Of a stretch of 64,000 bases of DNA, positions 23,412 through 32,503 are shown piece by piece. This stretch comes from [Clostridium] symbiosum (GTDB lineage: Bacteria; Bacillota; Clostridia; Lachnospirales; Lachnospiraceae). Under the pieces are notes generated by a model. It searched no databases. It had not been told where the DNA came from and worked only from the letters and a program-made list of their open reading frames with translations. The stretch spans positions 3,838,001 through 3,902,000 of the forward strand of contig CP143946.1 in assembly GCA_036419695.1 (NCBI GenBank). The letters run 5' to 3'. Numbering within the stretch: position 1 is the stretch's first letter; every line of letters starts with the position of its first letter. A program made the translations under genes and the position numbers.

Positions 23412-24245
23412 TTAGTTAACAGGAATCCAGCCTTTATCAATCGTTTCTGATTTTACTTTATCCCAGGTTTTCTCCTGAATCCTAAGGCCATTTCCAGTTG
23501 GATCTTTGTACCATTTTTGATGTTCATTATCATAAATATAATAAGCAACCCACCTGTTACCGGTGTTATCCGGACGTTTTCCTATGTATGTAAATATACT
23601 CTCTTGACCTACATTCTCAATACCACCTTTACCAACAAGATCAATATATGGCTGAATATAAAAGCTCTGGCCACTTGGTATACCAAACAATTTTTCATCC
23701 GCCTTCGGCCATTGTCCATTATATATATTATTTAAAAGATACTCTCTTATTTTGTCATTAGAAACACTCTTAATTCCCTGATTTTTTTCAAGCACTCCTG
23801 CTTTCTTTAATAATTCGACTATCTGATCCGTTGAATATATGTTTCTGTCAATAAATTTTCGCATCTCTTCATAAACACTATCTCCAATAGCCACCTTTGG
23901 ATCCGTGCTAGCTCCCTCCACATTGCCATGTACTCTGCAGTTGACAACAAAAGAGTCTTTATTCCCCTTCGGGTAAAGTATTTTATACTCCCCTTTTGAT
24001 GGACATTCCATGCCGCGTTTCACCATCATTTCCAGCACTTCCTCGGGTGTAATATCCGGATTATCAATCATTGCCACCTGATACTCCTTAATCATTACAT
24101 CCACATTATTCAGACATGCCGCCTTCCTGGACTTCTCAATATATTTCATAAACTGAGGCGCCAAAAGCCCCGTCAGTATAATAAGAATTGCAATCGCAAT
24201 AATCAGTTCAATCAGGCTGAATCCCCTGTCTGTTTTCTTCTTCAT
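23412..24245 (-). CDS. Type IV prepilin-like protein
   Basis: 277 residues. The N terminus has the class III signal: MKKKTDRG, then FSLIELIIAIAILIILTGLL, with cleavage expected after Gly8 by a prepilin peptidase that is not in this window. The first ~50 mature residues form the pilin helix; the rest is a hydrophilic head with YKILYPKG and FVVNCRVHGN early and a Trp/Lys-rich end. It is far longer than a minor pseudopilin, and the gene is visibly AT-richer than neighbours. No pil genes are nearby, so it is an orphan, possibly acquired. CCGGAGGT precedes the ATG. Confidence 0.8.
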   Translation of the reverse strand: MKKKTDRGFSLIELIIAIAILIILTGLLAPQFMKYIEKSRKAACLNNVDVMIKEYQVAMIDNPDITPEEVLEMMVKRGMECPSKGEYKILYPKGNKDSFVVNCRVHGNVEGASTDPKVAIGDSVYEEMRKFIDRNIYSTDQIVELLKKAGVLEKNQGIKSVSNDKIREYLLNNIYNGQWPKADEKLFGIPSGQSFYIQPYIDLVGKGGIENVGQESIFTYIGKRPDNTGNRWVAYYIYDNEHQKWYKDPTGNGLRIQEKTWDKVKSETIDKGWIPVN

Positions 24246-24333
24246 CCTCTGTACCTCCGGCCATACCCTTATCTACCTTATCTTATCATGTTCCGCCACA
24301 ATATTCAAATCGAATATTATCGTTCATGCGTAA

Positions 24334-24374
24334 CAGGCGGGTAAGAGTCCGCACCGCGTCCTCTTACCCGCCTG
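24334..24374. repeat. Perfect 14-bp inverted repeat
   Basis: CAGGCGGGTAAGAG and CTCTTACCCGCCTG with a 13-base loop between the lipoprotein and prepilin genes. Neither strand has a following T-run of canonical length, though the minus-strand transcript passes TTTTT just before the stem. Probably the terminator region of the lipoprotein gene. Confidence 0.5.
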
Positions 24375-24387
24375 AAAAATCTAATCG

Positions 24388-25326
24388 TTATTCCACCCGA
24401 AACGTATAATCGGTATTATAAGTCCTCACATACAGAGTATCATCCTTCAAAATCAGATAGTCCGCCATTGACTTCAGCGGAAGTTCGGCAATGACCTGTC
24501 CCGTGGCCAAATCCAACTGATAGAGGTTGTCCGGCTCCGCCGTAAACCCGTAGCCGCAGAGAAGAACATCTCCCTTTATCATAAAGTTGTGAGCATTGCT
24601 CACCAGAGGCCTGCTCTTCCATAAAAGTTTCCCCTGATTCAAATCCACCGCAGCCACATAGGCGTTATGCGGGGATGTTTCCGCATAGGTGAGATGGCCA
24701 ATCGAAAGATACAGAATGTCATCCTTTACCTGTGCAAAGCGGATCGTCTGCCTTACAAAGGACGCATCGCTCTCCTTAAAATCATTCGCGAACTGGTAAT
24801 CTGAAAAATTCAGGATATAGCTTTCGCCGCTCTCCTTTTTTGTCACCCGGATCAGGTATGGCTCTCCCCCTTCTCCCGTAAGAATCTCACAGGTGTAATT
24901 TCCCGTGTCCTCCACATCCGTAGTGAGATTGTTCTTCTCAAACCACTCTTCGGTATCCGTGATCTGGTTGGCCTCTTCCGTCAGTTTTACAAGCCTCAGG
25001 GGCGATGCCGCCGGTTCCGACGCCTCTAAGCTGTAGTAATCCCAGGACGGATTTTCCATATGTATCTCACCGGACAGCACCGGCGCTGTTTCCTGGCTCT
25101 CAGCAGCAGTCTTTTGCATTGCTGTTTCCAGCGTCTCCGTACTCACCTCATTATTATCTCCGGTACGGTTCGCCTTTTCTTCGATGCTGCCATTTTCCGG
25201 CGCTTCCGTGCCGCTCTCTACCGCTACGACTGCCGTCCCGGTGCCCGATGCCTCCTGATGGCTGCCGCAGCCCGCCATCAGAAGTCCTAATATCACAAGC
25301 GCCGCACTTCCTGTTCTCCGCCTCAT
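24388..25326 (-). CDS. Lipoprotein with PQQ-like beta-propeller repeats
   Basis: 312 residues. Signal ends in lipobox LMAGC (Cys at about 20), so it is lipid-anchored on the outer face. Residues ~25-75 are a Thr/Glu-rich linker. From about 160 onward, blades such as YVAAVDLNQGKLLWKSRP and LYQLDLATGQVIAELPLK have the AxDxxTGxxxW style of PQQ-enzyme repeats. There are only a few blades, so a full propeller is doubtful. No enzyme motif is seen; binding or scaffold role is inference. Followed closely upstream by the YoaK gene. Confidence 0.65.
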   Translation of the reverse strand: MRRRTGSAALVILGLLMAGCGSHQEASGTGTAVVAVESGTEAPENGSIEEKANRTGDNNEVSTETLETAMQKTAAESQETAPVLSGEIHMENPSWDYYSLEASEPAASPLRLVKLTEEANQITDTEEWFEKNNLTTDVEDTGNYTCEILTGEGGEPYLIRVTKKESGESYILNFSDYQFANDFKESDASFVRQTIRFAQVKDDILYLSIGHLTYAETSPHNAYVAAVDLNQGKLLWKSRPLVSNAHNFMIKGDVLLCGYGFTAEPDNLYQLDLATGQVIAELPLKSMADYLILKDDTLYVRTYNTDYTFRVE

Positions 25327-25351
25327 CTTTTTCTCCTCTATTATCTTTTAT

Positions 25352-26140
25352 CTACTGTGTGTCCGAATTGCTGTTTTCCCTTTCTTCATGGAGCATCTCC
25401 ACCGCCTGCTTCTCAATTTTCTGAATTTCCTCCCTTACGGCAGGATTTTCCTCTATCTCACTTTTAATAAACATCATGAGGAATCCCGAAAACATCAGCG
25501 CCGCCGCAATCCAGATTGCCCGATTTCCCCATTTCATGGAAATGACGGCTCCCACCGCCGCTCCAATGGCAAAAATGAGAATAATAAAGTAATAGTGCTG
25601 CGCCTTCCGTTTCAGCTCCGGATCCTTTGTAATATGGTATCGTCCCAGCATCTCTGTCGCACTACGCATATTGCCGATGCACATAGTCGTAGCGCATGGA
25701 ATTCCACGGAATTTACGGAAACTGTTGACCTGCATTGCGCATGCAAAAGAAAGCAGAATGTTGGCCGGTGTGTCCATGCTTTGAGGGAGCAATCCCGCAA
25801 TCAGCAGCATTACAATCTCGATTAAAAGGACGATCTGCCTCCAGTGCAGCAGCCGGTGCTCCTTATACAGTTCATGAATCCACTCCGTCACATAGACGCC
25901 TCCAATAAATGCAAGGAGAGGAAAAAGGTACCGGATCGCGCTCCCCCAGTTTCCCGTTGCCAGGTTTTGTCCCAGCAATACAATATTGCCGGTCTGGGCA
26001 TTCGCAAAAACCTTTCCTCTGCAGTTATAGGAATATGCATCCTGGAATCCGCCCGCCAGGGTCAGAACCACGCCCAGCGCCAGAGACTCCGACATCTGCC
26101 ATTTGCTGTTCCTTACATACCCTGCTGTCCGTCCCGCCAT
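25352..26140 (-). CDS. YoaK-family (DUF1275) membrane protein
   Basis: 262 residues, about six membrane helices. LALGVVLTLAGGFQDAYSY, NAQTGNIVLLGQNLA and the segment after residue 60 match the YoaK/DUF1275 family, membrane proteins of unknown transport function. The start at 26140 follows AAAGGAAG; a longer frame starting 15 bases after the MATE gene would add 24 charged residues. Same direction and close spacing suggest co-transcription with the MATE gene. Confidence 0.82.
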   Translation of the reverse strand: MAGRTAGYVRNSKWQMSESLALGVVLTLAGGFQDAYSYNCRGKVFANAQTGNIVLLGQNLATGNWGSAIRYLFPLLAFIGGVYVTEWIHELYKEHRLLHWRQIVLLIEIVMLLIAGLLPQSMDTPANILLSFACAMQVNSFRKFRGIPCATTMCIGNMRSATEMLGRYHITKDPELKRKAQHYYFIILIFAIGAAVGAVISMKWGNRAIWIAAALMFSGFLMMFIKSEIEENPAVREEIQKIEKQAVEMLHEERENSNSDTQ

Positions 26141-26227
26141 CTCGCTCTTCCTTTCGCCCTCCGCCTCTTTTCCAGAAGCGTTTTCTGGATGACGGCCAAA
26201 AAACGCCGCCATCTACATCCAGGCAAA

Positions 26228-27634
26228 TTATACCGTATTTTTGGCCTCATTTCCATAGGAAATTTTACTTTTACCGAACAGCTCCGCCCTGCATTTAACC
26301 ACGCCGCCCACCGAAAGCAGGCAGGTGATAAATTCCGATAGGGTAAATGAAAGCCACACCCCCTCCATGCCAAACGCCAGGGAAAGCAGCAGTACGAGAG
26401 GAATAATCACCGCGCCGCCCCTTGTGACCGAGATAATGAAGGCCAGCTTGGGCCTCATAACGGCGCTCAGGAACGCGGCGGCCAGGATGTTAATCCCGGC
26501 AAACAAAAATCCCGTAAAATACAGCCTGATTCCGGTCTTGGCAATCGCTACCAGCTCCCGGTTCCCCTCACTGTTAAAAATATGGACGATCGGCTCCGTA
26601 AACAGGCAGACAATGAGATAGACCGACGCCGCAAGAAAGACCGCCAGGCCGACGGCATACCGGACCACCTGCCAGAGCATCCTTCCGTCTCCCCTGCCGT
26701 ATCCGGTGCTCGCCAGAGGCTGGATTCCCTGTGCAATTCCGGTAAACACGGCAATCACGACCAGGGCCAGATTGGCTACAATCCCATATGCCGCGACTCC
26801 GGTGTTACCCGCCAGATTTAAAATAACGAGGTTAAAGACAATCAGTACAATCCCCGAAGATACCTCGGTAATAAAGGAGGACAGACCGGGCATCAGGACG
26901 GCTCCGCTCCTTCTCAGTTCCGGGCGCACCGCCGCCGGATGAAATGTATTTTTCTTTTTTATAAAGTGTAGAGAAAGCACTCCCAGGCTCATGACAGGCG
27001 CCAGCCCGGTCGCAAAAGCGGCTCCGAATATCCCCATAGAAAGCGGAAACATAAACAGATAGTCCAGAATTACATTTCCCATGCTCCCGGTCAGCATCGC
27101 CGCCATAGACAGAGCCGGATTCCTGTCGTTGCGGACAAATGCCAGAATGACGTTATTCAGGATAAAACAGGGCGCAAAGCACAGGATAACTCTCAGGTAG
27201 GTGGACGTCATTTCAAGCGTCTCACTGTTTGCCCCCAGCCTGACGGCAATACGGCCCGCAAAAAAGACGCCCAGAAATGCAAATATCAGCCCTGCCAAAA
27301 GTCCCATCGCCGCCGTCCAGGTAAAGACGCGGCTGGCCTCTTCCTCCTCCCCCTGCGTCTTTAAGATGGCAAAACGTGTCGCCCCTCCAATGCCGAACAT
27401 CAGCCCGGCCGCGCTGATGATACTGTATACGGAAATTGCCAGATTCAGGGATGCAAGTCCTGCCGCCCCTAGCGCCTTGGAAACAAAAAAGGTGTCAGCC
27501 AGTATGTAACAGGACAATCCTATCATTCCCATCACGTTCAGGCTCACGTACCGTGCAAACAGAGCCGGTACGCTCTCTCCTCCATTACCGCCGCTGCGGC
27601 TCCGCTTATTTTTTACTGCTTCTGTGTGTGACAT
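26228..27634 (-). CDS. MATE-family efflux transporter
   Basis: 468 residues, twelve hydrophobic helices in two halves. The opening YVSLNVMGMIGLSCYILADT (about residues 27-46) and the second-half GIAQGIQPLASTGYGRGD are classic multi-antimicrobial extrusion motifs. It would export cationic compounds using a sodium or proton gradient. Start 27634 follows GAAGGAGC; the frame open further upstream lacks a site. A structured non-coding leader (27660-27850) separates it from the tautomerase gene. Confidence 0.9.
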   Translation of the reverse strand: MSHTEAVKNKRSRSGGNGGESVPALFARYVSLNVMGMIGLSCYILADTFFVSKALGAAGLASLNLAISVYSIISAAGLMFGIGGATRFAILKTQGEEEEASRVFTWTAAMGLLAGLIFAFLGVFFAGRIAVRLGANSETLEMTSTYLRVILCFAPCFILNNVILAFVRNDRNPALSMAAMLTGSMGNVILDYLFMFPLSMGIFGAAFATGLAPVMSLGVLSLHFIKKKNTFHPAAVRPELRRSGAVLMPGLSSFITEVSSGIVLIVFNLVILNLAGNTGVAAYGIVANLALVVIAVFTGIAQGIQPLASTGYGRGDGRMLWQVVRYAVGLAVFLAASVYLIVCLFTEPIVHIFNSEGNRELVAIAKTGIRLYFTGFLFAGINILAAAFLSAVMRPKLAFIISVTRGGAVIIPLVLLLSLAFGMEGVWLSFTLSEFITCLLSVGGVVKCRAELFGKSKISYGNEAKNTV

Positions 27635-27671
27635 CACTCTGCTCCTTCCCTGCACTTTCCTATTTCACAAA

Positions 27672-27799
27672 AGAGTCCGGTTCGCCGGACTTTCGCGCCG
27701 AGCGCGGCCGCATAGCGGCATACTACATCTTCGCGCGAGTGCGCATCCTGCCCGGAGGGCTTTTTATATCATAGGGACACTTTCCTATGATATAAAAAG
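27672..27799. repeat. Stacked inverted repeats in the MATE leader
   Basis: GTCCGG-TTCG-CCGGAC (27672-27687) is a tight tetraloop hairpin; next come GC-rich pieces; then CTTTTTATATCATAGG (from about 27760) pairs perfectly with CCTATGATATAAAAAG (to about 27799) over an 8-base loop. Together with the adjacent terminator stem this makes a 180-base structured block before the MATE gene. Could be an attenuator or a small repeat insertion. Confidence 0.5.
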
Positions 27800-27848
27800 T
27801 GTCTGAACCCACTCCTGCTTAGACCTAACGGAGTGTGTTCAGACACTG
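27796..27848 (-). terminator. Terminator of the tautomerase gene
   Basis: On the minus strand GTGTCTGAACACACTCC, a 14-base loop, and GGAGTGGGTTCAGACAC followed by TTTTTATA; 17 bp stem with one mismatch. Confidence 0.8.
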
Positions 27849-27964
27849 AATTATTTACCCGGTGGCAAATAACTGTGTTTATATTTTGAAATTGCTATCA
27901 GAATACCACAAGTTACTCTTTTTTTCAAGAACAGAATTTCACATTTTTTCTTCCGGCACCATCA

Positions 27965-28168
27965 TCAGGCTCTGATAAACATGGCCTCATCCGGTATCTT
28001 CTCCATTTCCTTATCCCAGTTTTCTTTTTCAATATCCTGGATGGATACGGAAACCACCGATTCACTGATTCCCAGTTCACCGGCAATGGCCGTCCTCATT
28101 TTTTCTGCCAGAGCAGCCTTAGTGTCGTGATCCCTGCCCGGATACATTGTAATGGCAATGTGCGGCAT
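27965..28168 (-). CDS. 4-oxalocrotonate tautomerase-family enzyme
   Basis: 67 residues beginning MPHIAITMYPGRD. After Met removal the N-terminal proline is the general base of this family, which is why the ATG at 28168 was chosen over one three codons upstream; AGGAGG lies 8 bases before it. A basic segment follows, and SVSIQDIEKENWDKEM matches the conserved second half. Members tautomerise enols/keto acids as small oligomers in the cytoplasm; the substrate here is unknown. Preceded by a 23-bp triplet repeat and the hflC gene. Confidence 0.8.
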   Translation of the reverse strand: MPHIAITMYPGRDHDTKAALAEKMRTAIAGELGISESVVSVSIQDIEKENWDKEMEKIPDEAMFIRA

Positions 28169-28187
28169 ATTATGCACCTCCTGAATT

Positions 28188-28256
28188 CTTTATATGATTG
28201 CATTTAAATATTTTATACGACTGCATTTAAATACTTTATATGACTGCGTTTAAATC
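28188..28256. repeat. 23-bp tandem repeat, three units
   Basis: Three head-to-tail 23-base units of the form TTTATATGACTGCATTTAAAT with few differences fill almost the whole gap between hflC and the tautomerase. Each unit holds a near-palindromic ATTTAAAT. They could be iterated operator sites or slippage. Confidence 0.8.
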
Positions 28257-28263
28257 ATTGAAA

Positions 28264-29136
28264 TCAATAACCGTAAAAAATCTGTGTTATCGGCGAACTC
28301 TTATCGAGAATCAGCGTATTATTACCGTTCTTCAGAGCCGCTTTCGCCGCATCCAGTGAGCGGACAAAGTTGTAGAAATCCGCCTTGCTGGAATCGTTAT
28401 ACGCATTGGAGAGGATCTGCATGTACTGGGCCTCACCCTCTGCCTTAATCTTTTCCGCCTCTGCCCTGGCCTCCGACTTCATAACGGACACTTCTTTCGT
28501 CGTATTATTTTTAATCATCTGGGCCGAGGAATTACCCTGGGCCGAATAGGAGGCCGCTATATTGTTACGTTCGGAAATCATACGGTCATAAACCGCCTGT
28601 TTATTATCATCCGGCATATCCAGGGATTTTGTCTCCACGGCCAGCACGGTGATGCCGTAGCCGTCCAGCGAGTTGCTGATATTGGAGTTGATATCCAACG
28701 CCAGTTTACCGTTTCTGTTCTCAATAATCTCGGCCTGATCCATGTTGGAAATAACGGATTTCATCGATGAGAAAACCGAAGCGGCAATTCTCGACTGCGC
28801 CTGGGCAACCTGCCCGTTCAGATGCCTTGTAAACAGCACCGGATCGGAAATTTTCCAGAGTACGAATGCATCGGCAATCATGCTCTTCTTGTCTCTTGTA
28901 ATGACGTCTGATTTTGGGATATCGTAAATCTGAAGTTCCTTCGGCACGGATGCGCTCTCCTGGATAAACGGTATCTTGAGAGAAACTCCCGGTGTCTCCA
29001 CAACGTTGACGATCTCGCCAAACTGCTTGATCAATTTATATTCATTCGGATAGGTTATAACAATGGAAGATGCCAGAACTACGACCGCCGCCAACGCTAT
29101 AAAAACTCCGATTACCTTATTACCTGTTCGTTTCAT
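28264..29136 (-). CDS. hflC: SPFH-domain membrane protease modulator HflC-like
   Basis: 290 residues. One N-terminal transmembrane helix (VIGVFIALAAVVVLASSIVI) then a prohibitin/stomatin (SPFH) domain: FGEIVNVVETPGVSLKIPFI, and later YGITVLAVETKSLDMPDDN and the EARAEAEKIKAEGEAQYMQI coiled coil (about 225-245). HflC with HflK forms a ring on the outside of the membrane that restrains FtsH. Encoded 12 bases after hflK. No ftsH in the window. Confidence 0.85.
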   Translation of the reverse strand: MKRTGNKVIGVFIALAAVVVLASSIVITYPNEYKLIKQFGEIVNVVETPGVSLKIPFIQESASVPKELQIYDIPKSDVITRDKKSMIADAFVLWKISDPVLFTRHLNGQVAQAQSRIAASVFSSMKSVISNMDQAEIIENRNGKLALDINSNISNSLDGYGITVLAVETKSLDMPDDNKQAVYDRMISERNNIAASYSAQGNSSAQMIKNNTTKEVSVMKSEARAEAEKIKAEGEAQYMQILSNAYNDSSKADFYNFVRSLDAAKAALKNGNNTLILDKSSPITQIFYGY

Positions 29137-29148
29137 TCTGAGTCCTCC

Positions 29149-30291
29149 TTAATTGCCCTGTTCTGTGTTCTGCGGTTTCTGCTGTGTTTCTCCTTCAGCC
29201 GCCTTCGGTGAAGATGCGGCCGTCTGATCGGACTGGTTGGCCGGGCTCGTCTGGACCGGCGGCACATTCATGAAACTGTCAAGTGGAAGCATCTTCTGTG
29301 TCCCGCTTTCATCCACAATGTAAACCTTCAGGCTCGGAAGAACATCTTCCATCGTCTCATAGAACATTCTCTGCTTGGTGATCAGAGGATACTTGCTGTA
29401 CTCCGCATACATCTGCTCAAAACGTGATACCTGGCCCTGGGCCTCGTTAATTCTGGACTGTTTCTCCGCCTCGGCATCCTTGATAATCTGGTCGCACACG
29501 GCTTCCGCCTGCGGAATTTTCTCGTTTCTGTCCTTGTTGGCGTTATTGATGGCCGTTTCCTTGCCCTGCTTTGCATTCTCCACATTTTTAAAAGCGCTCA
29601 GAACTTCTTCCGTTGGGGGAAATCCGTCCTGAATCGTAATATTTACAACCGAGAGGCCGATGTCCTCCTCTATCATCCGGTTGGTCAGCTTTTCCTTGAT
29701 TTCGGACTGGATTGCAGCCTTTCCCGTGGTGATGACATCATCCACATTGTAAACTCCCACCGTGTCACGGATATAGGACTGGGCCAGCATCTTAAGGGTC
29801 GCCTCCGGATCCTGTGACGCATACAGATATTTAACAGGATCGCTTACCATATATTCCAGATAGAAGTCCGTATTTACAAAGTTAAAATCCTTTGTAATCA
29901 TAACCGATTCTTCGTCAATGGACTGCCCGGTCTCAAGACTGTAGCCGATGGGCATCCCCGTAATGACCTTGGAAACCATTTTGACGTTCTGGATGAAAGG
30001 TATCTTAAAATGAAGTCCCGCCTGAGATACCGCCTGAGGATTTCCCAGGGTCGTAACTACCGCGTAATTGTCCTCATCCAGCATATAGTAGGAATTAATA
30101 CCGGCAATCATTACGAAAAAGAGAAGGACTCCCCCCAGCATTTTCTTATAGGGAGGTTTTTTCCTGATTTTCTTTCCGTTGCTGTCGAAAGTTTCAGGTT
30201 CCTTTTCCTTATTTTTCTTCTTCAGTAAATCTTCAAACGGATTTTGGTTTCCAAATTGGTTTCCACCAAAAGGGTTTCTGTTTGTATACAT
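29149..30291 (-). CDS. hflK: SPFH-domain membrane protease modulator HflK-like
   Basis: 380 residues. Asn/Gly-rich N terminus (NRNPFGGNQFGNQNPFEDLL), one transmembrane helix (about 45-65), SPFH domain with TTLGNPQAVSQAGLHFKIPF, and a coiled-coil toward the C terminus (EAEKQSRINEAQGQVSRFEQ). The tail is Gln/Pro-rich. The Gly/Asn-rich N terminus before the helix is the usual mark of HflK against HflC. Start 30291 follows AGGAGAG. Confidence 0.85.
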   Translation of the reverse strand: MYTNRNPFGGNQFGNQNPFEDLLKKKNKEKEPETFDSNGKKIRKKPPYKKMLGGVLLFFVMIAGINSYYMLDEDNYAVVTTLGNPQAVSQAGLHFKIPFIQNVKMVSKVITGMPIGYSLETGQSIDEESVMITKDFNFVNTDFYLEYMVSDPVKYLYASQDPEATLKMLAQSYIRDTVGVYNVDDVITTGKAAIQSEIKEKLTNRMIEEDIGLSVVNITIQDGFPPTEEVLSAFKNVENAKQGKETAINNANKDRNEKIPQAEAVCDQIIKDAEAEKQSRINEAQGQVSRFEQMYAEYSKYPLITKQRMFYETMEDVLPSLKVYIVDESGTQKMLPLDSFMNVPPVQTSPANQSDQTAASSPKAAEGETQQKPQNTEQGN

Positions 30292-30457
30292 TTTCACTCT
30301 CCTGTTCTTCTGTCTGATGCTTAACAGCACATTTCCTCTGTTGAATTTCCTGTCGTCTTTTCTTTTTGATGCACTCTTCTATTCTATCCTTTTCACCCGT
30401 CTATTGCAATTACATTTTTAGCGTTTTCTTAACACATATTTTTACTGTACTGCATTT

Positions 30458-32071
30458 TTATTGCAGCCGAACCGGAATTTCCAGTTTCTTTACCAGTTTA
30501 TAGTAGGGGGATGCCAGCTGGAACGTCACCTCGCCGTCGCCCTCCTCATATGCGATATTGAAGCCCTTCAGTCCGCTGCCGCTTTCCTCATCCTTTGCAA
30601 GCGGGGTAAGGCCGCCGTTAAAATACATGTTGCGTTCCGTCTCTTCTCCCGTAAAGCCGCCAACCATATAAAATTCCAGGGCCGGATTTGTGGAACTTGC
30701 CGATGCATCAATTCGAACTATGGGTTTCGTTACCTTTTCTCCCTTTTCATCTACTCCTATCTCCTGTTTTTCCTCTGTTTTATGCACCGCCGTGAGAGAA
30801 ATTACAGCGTCCCTGAATTCTACCTTCTGTTCAATCTCTATATCCTTTTCAGGAATTTCCACTTTGATTACCGGTGAAACTTCATCGGAAGCAGCAATCA
30901 TCGTCTCCGGAACAAATTCTGCTGACCGGAGTGTTACATCCTCCGGCAGTTTGCAAGTATACTCAGTATAACTTCCTGCTTTTAAACCCTGGTAATTTTC
31001 TTTCACGGAGGCATAACGCACCCTGTCTGCATTTACCGTTACAGCCTCTTCCCGCCCATTCTTTTCCAGCTCCGGCACAATTCTGATTTGCGCCTTTCCC
31101 GGCTGAAGACGGAATCCGTCCTCCGAATAGGTATTCACCGTCACCTTAAGTTTGCCTTCCTCTTCCTTTCCCACAGCGAAAACATGGAATCCATCCTGTG
31201 CGGTTATCCCGTCTATCTCCTCCAGAGTCTGGTATTCCGGCGCCTTTTCAAAAGCAAATACAAGCGGTTCGTCGAACCCCTCTACCTCGAGTTTATAAAA
31301 CCCATCCGGCTTCTTTGTTGTGAAGCCGCCGTCCTCCACACTCTTGACACAGATTTTTGTCAGTGCTCCGTCCTCAAAAAATTTTTCATATTCGGTTCCC
31401 GCAGCGCCTGTTGTGAACGTTGTCCCGCCTGTCGGCATCCCGTTTCCGTAAATTCTGGCGTTCCCCGTATAAAGTCCCGGTTTTTTATTTTCAAAAATCT
31501 TTGTCTCAAAATCACTTCTGCCGTAAATTCCCTTCTCCTCGTCCAGGCGGATGTAACTCCAGTCCCATTCGACGGATTCTCCCCTCTCTTCCTTCTCCCG
31601 GTTCTCCTTTTCCTGCTCCCTGATCTTTTTCGTCTCTTCCTCCGGCAGTACTTTCACGGAATAGTCGATAATCTCATATTTCACCGTCATACTCTGCCCC
31701 TGGCGCACCGCGCCCAGCAGCCTGAGTTTTGCCATCCCGTTTTCCACCTCAAGGCGGACGTCCTCCCCGGCTCCCTCACTGCCCGATAACTGGTAAAAAA
31801 CCGGACTGCCAGGTTCACATATCCCGTAGCCCTCCACAACCTGAAACCCGTTCGCCACTTCCGTGTCTGCTCCGTTCCCGTCCTTCTCCCGGCCATCCTC
31901 CGTGCTTCCGCGTTCTGCCTCCTGACTCTCTGCCGTATTTTCACTCTGCCCTGCCGAAGCTTCAGAAACCTGCTCCCCACTGCTCTTCCCCGAACCGCTG
32001 CAGCCGGACAAAACGCCGGCAAAAGACAGGCATAAAATTGCCGCAAGCGCTGCTATTTTCCTCTTTTTCAT
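30458..32071 (-). CDS. Large lipoprotein of unknown function
   Basis: 537 residues. Signal with lipobox VLSGC (Cys about 24), then a Ser/Glu-rich linker to about residue 70. The rest is beta-rich, highly charged, with repeated short strands (for example GLYTGNARIYGNGMPTGGTT and KPGLYTG) and no enzyme motif that I recognise. Several stretches suggest Ig-like or carbohydrate-binding modules, which is inference. AAGGAGGTC precedes the ATG. Monocistronic by spacing. Confidence 0.6.
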   Translation of the reverse strand: MKKRKIAALAAILCLSFAGVLSGCSGSGKSSGEQVSEASAGQSENTAESQEAERGSTEDGREKDGNGADTEVANGFQVVEGYGICEPGSPVFYQLSGSEGAGEDVRLEVENGMAKLRLLGAVRQGQSMTVKYEIIDYSVKVLPEEETKKIREQEKENREKEERGESVEWDWSYIRLDEEKGIYGRSDFETKIFENKKPGLYTGNARIYGNGMPTGGTTFTTGAAGTEYEKFFEDGALTKICVKSVEDGGFTTKKPDGFYKLEVEGFDEPLVFAFEKAPEYQTLEEIDGITAQDGFHVFAVGKEEEGKLKVTVNTYSEDGFRLQPGKAQIRIVPELEKNGREEAVTVNADRVRYASVKENYQGLKAGSYTEYTCKLPEDVTLRSAEFVPETMIAASDEVSPVIKVEIPEKDIEIEQKVEFRDAVISLTAVHKTEEKQEIGVDEKGEKVTKPIVRIDASASSTNPALEFYMVGGFTGEETERNMYFNGGLTPLAKDEESGSGLKGFNIAYEEGDGEVTFQLASPYYKLVKKLEIPVRLQ

Positions 32072-32091
32072 AAAAGACCTCCTTAATTCCA

Positions 32092-32503
32092 CTTTAAAAA
32101 ATGACCGGAAAAACGAGCACGATGACGCTGTTATTCATTTATCCCACTGTCTGTTACCTGCATTTCCCATGCACCGATCATATATCTGATAATTCTAGAA
32201 TTAATTTTACCATATTCTGTCTTTTCACTTATTGAATATTAATTAATCTATTCTTACATTTTCATAGCGGAGACTCTTTTCCCCCGACATTTGCTCCTAT
32301 GAATTAAAAAACGGCATCCGTCATCCGGCAAGGAGCCTCTGCCACTACTCCCGGCCGGAACAGATACCGTCTTGTCCCTAACCTCATCTTTAACTTTAAA
32401 ATTCATTCAAAAATACTGCACTTCATGCCTGGACGCCGTCGTATGGCGCCTTAGCATCCGCTGCACATCCCGTCCCCTCCTTACTCCGTCAGCGTCCTCA
32501 TTC
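32092..32503. other. Intergenic stretch, no gene seen
   Basis: About 410 bases between the large lipoprotein start and the flavoprotein stop. The part near 32200-32270 is AT-rich and probably holds the lipoprotein promoter. TAGCATCCGCTG near 32452 also occurs in the subtype B structured repeats; only this short piece matches. Confidence 0.4.

Noticed and set aside
23412..24245. Prophage or conjugative element suggested by pilin and traX
   Set aside because: No integrase, relaxase, structural phage gene or attachment repeats are seen nearby; TraX homologues are common on chromosomes.
28188..28256. CRISPR array
   Set aside because: Units are contiguous without spacers, so this is a tandem repeat; no cas genes are present. 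The same holds for 22009-22068 and 41438-41501.
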